Shown here: piece after piece, positions 42,686-50,400 of the stretch
Position numbering within the stretch: position 1 is the first letter of the stretch
How the letters are laid out: the number at the start of each line of letters is the position of its first letter
Assembly (NCBI GenBank): GCA_021651055.1
Contig: JAJHOH010000001.1
Coordinates: 930,001 to 994,000 of the forward strand
Source: Candidatus Manganitrophus morganii
Lineage (GTDB): Bacteria > Nitrospirota > Nitrospiria > SBBL01 > Manganitrophaceae
Direction: 5' to 3'
Length of the DNA: 64,000 nt
Translations under genes and position numbers: made by a program
Notes under the pieces: generated by a model
The model's input: only the letters and a program-made list of their open reading frames with translations
Told to the model about the DNA's origin: nothing
The model's database searches: none

Positions 42686-43998
42686 TGAATCGCCTCTTCT
42701 CCTGGCTCTCCGACCGTCTCAAATTGCCGCCGATCCTTCATCATCTCCTCGATGAGGCGATTCCGGGGGGCGCCAGCTGGATTTATATCTTCGGAAGCGT
42801 CACCCTTTTTCTCTTCCTGTTACAAGCGACGACCGGAACCTTTCTCGCCCTCTACTACGCCCCCACTCCTGACCATGCGTATGAGAGCGTGAAGTTCATC
42901 CAGGAGGAGGTCCCATTCGGCGCCTTTGTCCGGGGACTGCACCACTGGGGGGCGAGTGCCATGATGGTGGCGATCGGCCTTCACATGCTCCAAGTTTTTC
43001 TCTATGGTGCCTATAAACCGCCGCGGGAGCCGATGTGGATCGTCGGTGTTTTTTTATTAATCCTCACACTGACCTTCGGCTTCACCGGCTATCTTCTCCC
43101 CTGGGATCAGAAAGCCTACTGGGCGACTCAGGTCGGGATCAATCTGGTCGGGAGCGTCCCCTGGATCGGCGGAACCCTCGCGCGGATTCTCCGCGGCGGG
43201 GCGGAGCTGGGCGCCTTGACCCTCAGCCGGTTCTTCGCCATCCATACCCTCTTTCTTCCTTGGCTGATTATGTTCTTGATCGCCGGACATCTTTTCATCC
43301 TTCGAAGGGTCGGTCCGGCCGGCCCCTGGGACAAAGCGCGGGCGAAGCGGATCTCGGAGCCGTTTTATCCAAAGCAGGTCTTCATGGATGCGGTGGCGAT
43401 GGGAGCGGTTTTTCTGGCGCTGGTCGTCCTGGTCAACCTCTTTCCGGCGCATTTGGGGGATCCCGCCGATCCGACCGACACCACCTTCCGCCCGGTTCCG
43501 GAGTGGTATTATCTCTTCTACTATCAGCTTCTGAAATATTCGGAAGGACCGTGGGAGCCGGTCGTCACCTTTGTCCTCCCGGTCCTCTTCTTCGCAATTC
43601 TCTTTGCCATCCCCTTTCTCGGCCGAAAGCGGGAGCGCTCGCCGGCGCGGCGTCCGATCGCGATCGGCGCCGGGGCGTTCTTTTTGGTTTTCGTCTTCAC
43701 CCTTCTCGGCCTGGCGATGAAGGAGACCGCCGCGTTGAAGAAAACCGATCCGGCGGTCGAGCGGGGGCGGGCGATTTACGCCAAGCTCGCCTGCGCCGGC
43801 TGCCACCGCATCCACGGCCAGGGGGCGCAGGTGGGGCCCGATCTCTCCTTCGTCGGCGATGCGCGCGACCGCGATTGGTTGATCGCCCACTTCAAAGACC
43901 CGCAATCATTGGTCCCCGGATCAATCATGCCGCCGACCCGTCTCCCCGAACCGGAACTGGAAGATTTAACGCGGTATATGCTCAGCCTGAAAAAGTGA
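42685..43998 (+). CDS. Cytochrome b fused to a c-type cytochrome domain
   Basis: Core subunit of the bc complex. Residues 1-335 form a full-length cytochrome b with about eight helices, the paired haem histidines (HHWGASAMM and HMLQVF in helix II; HTLFLPW and GHLFIL in helix IV), GYLLPWDQKAYWATQ, and the Qo-site PVPEWYYLFYYQ as PEWY. A helix at 320-345 leads to a mono-haem cytochrome c domain with CAGCH at 370-374 and a distal methionine in SIMPPTRLP. Cytochrome b with a fused C-terminal haem c is known in some Gram-positives and other phyla. The start overlaps the Rieske stop. Confidence 0.94.
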   Translation: MNRLFSWLSDRLKLPPILHHLLDEAIPGGASWIYIFGSVTLFLFLLQATTGTFLALYYAPTPDHAYESVKFIQEEVPFGAFVRGLHHWGASAMMVAIGLHMLQVFLYGAYKPPREPMWIVGVFLLILTLTFGFTGYLLPWDQKAYWATQVGINLVGSVPWIGGTLARILRGGAELGALTLSRFFAIHTLFLPWLIMFLIAGHLFILRRVGPAGPWDKARAKRISEPFYPKQVFMDAVAMGAVFLALVVLVNLFPAHLGDPADPTDTTFRPVPEWYYLFYYQLLKYSEGPWEPVVTFVLPVLFFAILFAIPFLGRKRERSPARRPIAIGAGAFFLVFVFTLLGLAMKETAALKKTDPAVERGRAIYAKLACAGCHRIHGQGAQVGPDLSFVGDARDRDWLIAHFKDPQSLVPGSIMPPTRLPEPELEDLTRYMLSLKK

Positions 43999-44058
43999 TA
44001 AGGAAACCCAAGAGACGTTCGGGAAAATAATCAATTCTAATTTGAGTGGAGGAGTCGT

Positions 44059-44385
44059 ATGCGAAACCGATCTCTTTTGATCTTCACGTTATTGGCGCTC
44101 TTTTTAACCTTCGCGGAGCGAGCCTCGGCCGCCGACGCGGCGAAAATAAAACAGGGGGAGAAGCTCTTTGGCGAGCGCCAATGCACCGCCTGCCATGCGA
44201 TTCAGGGGAAGGGGGGTCCGGTCGGCCCCGATCTCACCAAGGTCGGAAGCCGCCGGGACGAGGCGTGGCTCAAGAAGTTTCTTCCCGATCCGAAGTCGGT
44301 CGCCCCGGAGACGATGATGCCTCCCTTCCGCGGAACGAAGGAAGAGCTGGATGCATTGGTGGCTTATCTCCTCTCGTTAAAGTAA
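44059..44385 (+). CDS. Small mono-haem cytochrome c
   Basis: A 108-residue periplasmic cytochrome c. The signal peptide ends near ASAADA; the haem site is CTACH at 42-46, and the distal methionine is in ETMMPPFRG. It is like the C-terminal domain of the preceding protein (both have GPDL after CH and a MPP-type ligand), and may have arisen by duplication. It follows the cytochrome b-c gene by about 60 bases, probably in the same transcript, and should carry electrons from the bc complex to a terminal oxidase or other acceptor. Confidence 0.9.
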   Translation: MRNRSLLIFTLLALFLTFAERASAADAAKIKQGEKLFGERQCTACHAIQGKGGPVGPDLTKVGSRRDEAWLKKFLPDPKSVAPETMMPPFRGTKEELDALVAYLLSLK

Positions 44386-44428
44386 GAAGGGAAAGCGGCC
44401 GAGCCTGCCTTGAAGATTTCCGCTCCAA

Positions 44429-44466
44429 CTGTTCAGATTGTCCGGCCGGTTAGTCGAATTGGACAA
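44429..44466. promoter_or_regulatory. Upstream element shared with the multicopper oxidase gene, copy 1
   Basis: Contains in order CTGTTCA, TTGTCC, GGCCGGTT and AATTGGACAA. TTGTCC and GGACAA form a dyad with centres 23 bases apart. The same elements in the same order lie at 47180-47238. It is about 110-145 bases upstream of the -12 element at 44574, where a sigma-54 activator would bind. Confidence 0.65.
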
Positions 44467-44561
44467 CGGCCGCCTCCTTCTCCCAAAATAAAAAAGAGAT
44501 TCACTCTTCTAACGCTTTATATTCCTTGAACAACCGGCTTCGGATCGCATCGGACCCGCTC

Positions 44562-44575
44562 GGCACCTTCTTTGC
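44562..44575 (+). promoter_or_regulatory. Sigma-54 promoter of the TPR gene
   Basis: CTCGGCACCTTCTTTGCT: GGCAC at -24 and TTTGCT at -12, GG at 44562 and GC at 44574, spacing exactly 12. A near-consensus site. Start near 44586, about 59 bases before the ATG. Confidence 0.78.
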
Positions 44576-44644
44576 TCTTTCATGAGTTAGGTGGGATGGA
44601 AGGTCCCAGCGTCGATCGGTAGGAGAATAAAGGAGGGAAGGGAG

Positions 44645-45031
44645 ATGAAATCAAAATGGAGCCATCGGCTTGGGGTGGCGGGATTGGTGATCGTCTCCTT
44701 CTTTCTAATCGGCTTTGTGGCTGCGCTTCAGCCGGAACCGGTTCCAGAGGAGGAGGTGGTCTTCGCCCAGGCAGCGCACCTGAACAACCGGGGGGTGGAG
44801 CTTTATCGACAAGGAAAAATCCAGGAGGCGCTTTCAAATTTCATCGTCGCCTCGGAGATGGACGATACCTTCTGGCAAGGTCACTACAATTGTGCGGTGG
44901 CATTGATTGCGATGAAAAACCTGAGGGAAGCGCTCCATCACCTGGAAATGTCGATGGAGATCGACCCGGAGAATCCGGTCTCCCGGCGTCTCTACGAAGA
45001 TCTTTACTGGAGAGTCGAAATGACCGTCTGA
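44645..45031 (+). CDS. TPR protein with N-terminal membrane helix
   Basis: A 128-residue protein. Residues 8-28 form a helix (LGVAGLVIVSFFLIGFVAAL) acting as signal anchor, so the rest is periplasmic. Residues 40-115 contain two TPR-like repeats (HLNNRGVELYRQGKIQEAL and HYNCAVALIAMKNLREAL). AAGGAGG lies eight bases ahead of the ATG. It is the only gene between a sigma-54 promoter and the sigma-54 activator gene, and it shares upstream elements with the giant oxidase, so it may be an assembly or docking partner for that system. This link is inference. Confidence 0.8.
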   Translation: MKSKWSHRLGVAGLVIVSFFLIGFVAALQPEPVPEEEVVFAQAAHLNNRGVELYRQGKIQEALSNFIVASEMDDTFWQGHYNCAVALIAMKNLREALHHLEMSMEIDPENPVSRRLYEDLYWRVEMTV

Positions 45032-45151
45032 CGGCGGTCGAGGCGATCGGGGCAAGAGTTGATCTAGATCAACTCTTGCCGTGATTTATATCATTGTTAC
45101 GAAAGGAGGGATCGGATAGTGTGAAATTACCAAAGACACAGGGCCATCACC

Positions 45152-46525
45152 GTGAACGAGTCCGACTTCAGGAACGATCCTCACCCCGTTTTAGATGGAA
45201 TCGCCGACCCGATTATTGTGATCGATCGGGACTTCAACCTGACCTATGCCAATAAGACGGTCCGGGGAAGAACCGCCGGAGCAAGCCCGACCGGACAAAA
45301 GTGTTACGAAGTCCTCCATGGAAAAAACCACCCTTGCGATCCCTGCCCCTGCCTTCAGACATTCGAGACCAATAAACCTTACCGTGTGATCCGCAAGACC
45401 GAATCGACGGAAGGGGGAAGCCCCGTCCTCAAAGAATTTCGATCCTACCCTATTTTGGATCAGGAGGGGAAGGTCATCCGCACCATTGAAGTGATTCAAG
45501 AGCTCTCCCCTGCCGAAGCGCCCCTCTCCGAAGAGAACACCCCTGCACGAAAACGGAAAGCCCCCTCCGCCGGGGAACGCTCCTTCTGCGGCATGATCGG
45601 GGGGAGCAAAAAAATCAAAGCGCTCTTTCAGATGATCCGGCTGATCGCCCCCAGCAATGCGACGATCCTGATCTACGGCGAGAGCGGCACCGGCAAAGAG
45701 CTCGTCGCCAAGGCAATCCACCAGAGCAGCCTCCGGCGCGATCGGCCCTTCATCGCCATCGACTGCGGCGCGCTTCCCGAAACGTTGCTGGAGAGCGAGC
45801 TCTTCGGCCATGTCAAAGGGGCCTTCACCGGCGCCATCCAGAACAAAAAAGGGCTCTTCGAAGAAGCCGAAGGGGGAACCCTCTTCCTCGACGAGATCGC
45901 CGACACCAGCTTGGCGTTTCAGTCGAAGCTCCTTCGGGTGTTGCAAGAAGGGGAGGCGCGGCCGGTGGGAGGCAATCGGAGCATCAAGGTGAATGTGCGG
46001 GTGGTGGCCGCCACCAACAAGCCGCTGAAGGAGGCGATCGCCCGAAAGAACTTCCGGGAAGATCTCTACTACCGGCTGGCGGTGATGCCGATTGTGATTC
46101 CCCCCCTTCGCGAGCGGCCGGATGATATCCCGTTGCTCGCCGAACACTTCATTGAAAAATATGCCCTCCCGAACGGAAGAGGCCCGATGTATCTGTCGGG
46201 AGAGGCGTTGAGCCTGCTGATGAAATTTCACTGGCATGGGAACGTCCGGGAACTGGAGAACGTCATCGAGCGGGGGGTGCTCGTCTCCCCCGGCCTCGAA
46301 ATCCTTCCCGAATCGTTCCTGATCGACGAAGAGATCCCGATCCCTTCCTCTCCGTCGATCCCCCTCTCCATCTCACGTGATGAAGCGGTGCTCAAGGTGG
46401 AAAAAGATCAGATCATCGACGCGATCAAAAGGCACAAGGGGAATAAGTCGCTCGCCGCCCGCTCCCTCGGCATCGCCCGCGCCAGCCTCTACAACAAGAT
46501 CAAACGGTATCAACTCGATCGCTGA
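45152..46525 (+). CDS. PAS-domain sigma-54-dependent activator
   Basis: One-component activator with no receiver. The PAS domain (1-125) contains a cysteine group C51, C62, C65 and C67 (KCYEVLHGKNHPCDPCPC), which could bind metal, a cluster or act as a redox switch. AAA+ spans about 145-385 (Walker A GESGTGKE, contact loop GAFTGA, Walker B LFLDEIAD), and Fis-type HTH follows (LAARSLGIARASLYNKIKRY). The start is GTG with a weak ribosome site. It lies between two genes with matching sigma-54 promoters and upstream elements (44645 and 47455) and is the obvious regulator of both. Confidence 0.92.
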   Translation: MNESDFRNDPHPVLDGIADPIIVIDRDFNLTYANKTVRGRTAGASPTGQKCYEVLHGKNHPCDPCPCLQTFETNKPYRVIRKTESTEGGSPVLKEFRSYPILDQEGKVIRTIEVIQELSPAEAPLSEENTPARKRKAPSAGERSFCGMIGGSKKIKALFQMIRLIAPSNATILIYGESGTGKELVAKAIHQSSLRRDRPFIAIDCGALPETLLESELFGHVKGAFTGAIQNKKGLFEEAEGGTLFLDEIADTSLAFQSKLLRVLQEGEARPVGGNRSIKVNVRVVAATNKPLKEAIARKNFREDLYYRLAVMPIVIPPLRERPDDIPLLAEHFIEKYALPNGRGPMYLSGEALSLLMKFHWHGNVRELENVIERGVLVSPGLEILPESFLIDEEIPIPSSPSIPLSISRDEAVLKVEKDQIIDAIKRHKGNKSLAARSLGIARASLYNKIKRYQLDR

Positions 46526-46683
46526 CGTCGTCGCCTATCCACCTGGTTCCCCATCGTGACCGCCGTCTTCTCTTCTTCGACCGATCCCGACCGGTCGACT
46601 CGGGGAGGTTTGTCGAAAGATCTGAGAACGATCGTGGGTGATCTGATTGTCTTAAATTCCACGATCAAAACAGACTCCTCCGA

Positions 46684-47157
46684 ATGGAAAGGACGGAAAA
46701 ACGTATGTTCTGGATGGTTTTAATTTGGATTCACATTTCGGCGGCGATGTTTTGGGTCGGGGGGATGCTCTTTTTTTCCATCGTCCTCATCCCCTCCCTC
46801 CGAAAGATACCTCCCGTGGATCGAGCGGGGCTGATGAGTGAAATCGGGAGACGTTTTCGTCTCACCGGCTGGACCGCGCTGGGGATTCTCCTGGTCACCG
46901 GCCTGCTTCGTGTTTATCATCTTGGACTTCCCCTACGAATGGAAGGCTGGTTCGGGATGAAGTTGACCCTAATCGCATTGATGATCTCGTTGACCTTTCT
47001 TCATGATATCGTCCTCGGCCCTCGATCGATCCGAATCAGCCGATCCACGGCGGCGCCTCACCCGCTCCAACGGACCGTCCGGTGGATGGCTCGATTGAAC
47101 CTGCTGGTCGGCCTCTTCATCGTCTTGGCGGCGGTCTATCTCGCCAGAGGATATTAG
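46684..47157 (+). CDS. CopD-like integral membrane protein
   Basis: A 157-residue protein of four predicted helices. The first contains IHISAAMFWVGGMLFF, whose His and WVGG are typical of CopD/PcoD-type or related (DUF2269/DUF4149-like) proteins; a His in FLHDIVLGPRS and one in YHLGLPLRMEGW follow. These families bind copper or haem in or near the membrane. No ribosome site is clear; the second ATG (codon 8) is an alternative start. It lies between the sigma-54 activator and the copper-oxidase gene, so a role in copper supply is plausible, but unproven. Confidence 0.75.
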   Translation: MERTEKRMFWMVLIWIHISAAMFWVGGMLFFSIVLIPSLRKIPPVDRAGLMSEIGRRFRLTGWTALGILLVTGLLRVYHLGLPLRMEGWFGMKLTLIALMISLTFLHDIVLGPRSIRISRSTAAPHPLQRTVRWMARLNLLVGLFIVLAAVYLARGY

Positions 47158-47179
47158 CGAGGAGAGATCCTGCGGCGGG

Positions 47180-47238
47180 CTGTTCACCTGTCCAAGTCGG
47201 CGGGCCGGTTGTGACCAAGACATTGGACAGTTGGACAG
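47180..47238. promoter_or_regulatory. Upstream element shared with the TPR gene, copy 2
   Basis: CTGTTCA (47180-47186), TGTCCAA (47189-47195), GGCCGGTT (47203-47210), then TTGGACAG twice in tandem (47223-47238). Order and sequence match 44429-44466, with one extra half-site. It lies about 100-155 bases upstream of the -12 element at 47337. Confidence 0.7.
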
Positions 47239-47324
47239 CGCCGCCGGACCGCCCTCCTCCTCCCCTTCTCCGAAAAAAATAAAATTCCGCTCCATTCGGG
47301 CCTTTTTCAAACGCTTCCGTGAGA

Positions 47325-47338
47325 GGCATGTCTTTTGC
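47325..47338 (+). promoter_or_regulatory. Sigma-54 promoter of the multicopper oxidase gene
   Basis: GAGGCATGTCTTTTGCT: GGCAT at -24 and TTTTGCT at -12, GG at 47325 and GC at 47337, spacing 12. The start near 47349 gives a leader of about 105 bases. Confidence 0.75.
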
Positions 47339-47454
47339 TCTCGGAGATACACTGTTCCGAACCGCAATGAAGAACAGCCGACGGGGTGTATTCCACAGAG
47401 CAATCCACATCCTGCTGAAACGTTGATCCAAAAAGAAAACATACAGGGGGAGAA

Positions 47455-50400
47455 ATGATGAACATTGTACGAAGGGATCTTTGGAGGGCGGCGTCAATAG
47501 CCCTCTTGTTGATTCTATCGGGAAAAGAAGGGGCCGTCGCCGGGGGAGACCATACCCACCCCGAGGCGCAGCCGGTCGCTTCTTCCGGATGGGAAGAAAA
47601 GCTGAAAGAACAGATTGCGCGGGAAGACCAAGCGGAAGGCCGCGCCGGCCATTCCGACCGGGTCGACGCCGCGATGAACAAATTGATGGATGAAATCTCC
47701 AAGGGAATGAAACAACATTCGGACCATACGGGGGGCTCGGGACCCTTCGAGGGAATGAGCATGATGCAGCAGATGGATCGCAGCTATTTCCTCGGGCCAG
47801 CGAGCACCGGGGAGAGCGTGACCGCGGGCGGCCGCTGCCCGAAGAACGCGCCGGTCAAGGAATATGACATCTCCGCCATCAACGTCGAGATCACGCTGAA
47901 CCAGTGGCTCGACTTTCATCCCGGCTACATGTACGTCTTGACCGAAAACATCGACAAAGTCCGGGCGGAAGAGAAAAAGAATGCGGAGGCCCGTGAAAAA
48001 GAGGGGTATGACCCGGGAGCGGTGACGACCGGTCTTCAAACCGACATGATCCAGCCGCTGAACATCCGGGGCAACCAGGGGGACTGCGTCGTAATCACCC
48101 TTCGGAACAAGCTCGACGGCGAGGATGTCGGGATCCACATCCACGGCTCCAGCATGATCGTCCAGGCGTCGGGTCAGGCCGCCACGGCCTCCAATCCAGA
48201 GTCGAACGTCACCCCCGGCAAGAGCCAGACGTTCGAATGGTACATCCGGCCGAACGAGCAGGAAGGGGTCCACAATTTCCACAGCCACGTCGGACGCGAG
48301 CAGGCGAGCCTCGGAATGATCGGATCTTTCATCGTCGAGCCGATGGGGGCGCGTTATCTCGATGCCATCACCGGCAAAGAGACGAAAAGCGGATGGCAGG
48401 TGATGATCGAACTTCCCAATCAGCCCGATTTCCGGGAATTCGTGATCTTCTACCATGAGATCGGCGACGAATCGTTCCGGCCGTTGAATAAAAACGGCGA
48501 GATGATCCCGCAGCGCGATCCCAACACCGACGCCTACCGCCCCTCCGCCCGCGCCATCAGCTACCGGAGCGAGCCGTTCGGCGTCAACAACCTCGCCCTT
48601 CAGGAAAAGTACTTCCACTTCGAGGACGAGTCCCTCGCCTACAGTTCCTACACCTTTGCCGACGTCCCGACGACGATTCCTCGGTCGTATATGGGAGACC
48701 CGATCAAATTCCGCCTGGTTCACGGCGGCGGCGAAGTGTTCCACTCCCACCATCCCCACGGCGGCACCATCCGCTGGCTTCGCCAGCCGAAGGCCGACGG
48801 AAAGGCCGACTTTCTCATGACGGCGGCGGGGAACGGACCGGTGAAATTTCCCGAGATCCGGACCACCTCCGATCGGGTGGACGTTGAGGTGATCGGACCG
48901 TCCGAGGTCCTCGACCTTCAGACCGAGTGCGGCGGCGGGCTCTGCCAGCAGTTGGCGGGGGATTTCCTCTTCCACTGCCACGTGGCGCATCACTACGTCG
49001 CCGGGATGTGGGGCTACTGGCGGAACTACAACACCCTGCAGACCGGGAACTACCCCTTCGGCAGCACCGACATCATGCCGCCGCTGCAAGAACTCCCGGA
49101 TCGGAAGGGCCGAATCAAGCCGGCCGTCACCTCCGACAAGCTCGTCGGCAAGACGATGGACTGGTATGACAAGAAATGGAGCCTCACCTCCAACAAATCG
49201 GATTGGAGCAAGCCGATCCCAGAGATCTCGATCAAGGACTGGGTGAAGATGATGCTTCCGCCGGCCGGTCAGCCGGGTCACACCTCGGACGAGAAGGGAC
49301 AGATCGCCGCCTATGACGGCACCGTCTGGGATTGGGCTTGGGAAGGGAACAAAGCGATGGGCGAGCCGGAGGCGACCGGCCAGTTCGATTTTCCGAAATA
49401 TAAATCGCCGATGCCGGGCAAACGGCCGCCGATTCTCTTCGAGCCGGTGACCGGGAAGCTGGCCTGGCCGCACTTCAAGCCGCACTTCGGAAAGCGGGTG
49501 CCCTTTGCCCGCCACCACGGTCCGGCCCCCTGGCTGGAGCCGATTCACATGGACAAAAACACCGGGTCGGTCGGCGCCGAACCGGGTGGCGTCGGAGCGC
49601 CGGGCGAAGAGACCAACCAGCCGGCCCGACCCGGAGAGCAGGGACGATGGAGCCTCTGCCCGGAAAGCGCGGGACGGAAACAATACACGATCCACTTCAT
49701 TGAAACGCCGATCCAGTTGTCCACCGGCCTCGGGAAAATCAAGCCGGTCGTAGACAAAAGCGGATTGATCTACGTCCTCCATGAAGACGAGGCGGAGGTC
49801 CGGGCCAACCCGGCCAGCGACAAGACGATCCCGCTGGTCTACCGGTACAACGTCTACGACTGCGTCGACGTCATCTTAAAGAGCGAATGGGAGGATAACG
49901 ACGTCACCAACTTCCAGATGTCGAAAATCAACATCCATCCCCACTTCATTCAGTTCGACAACCAGGCCTCCGACGGCGTGATCAGCGGCTTCTCTTACGA
50001 GCAGTCGGTCCGGCCTTTCACGCAGATGTCGAAGAAGAAACACAAGGGGCTCCCGACGCCGATGAACTCCGTCCTCACCGAGGACATCAAGGCGGGATCG
50101 AGCCGCATCAAGATCAAGATGGCCGAGGGGGCGACCCCCTTCCATGTCGGGACCGATCTGATGATCGGGATGGACGAGGTGAAAACCTCCGAAGTCCGCT
50201 GGATCAAGGCGATCGACGGCGATACGATCACCTTTAACGAGCCGCTGAAACACCCCCACAAGAAGGGGGAGATCGCCTCGGTGGAGTATATCCGCTACCG
50301 CTACTGGGGTGACGCCGACGTCGGAACGGTCTTCTGGCACGACCACGCCTTCGGGGCCACCACCTGGCCGCACGGCGGGGTCGGGGCAATGATCGTGGAG

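Noticed and set aside
47515-49782. A 755-codon open frame antisense to the oxidase
   Set aside because: High-GC coding DNA commonly leaves long open antisense frames. It has no ribosome site, no domain and an atypical composition.
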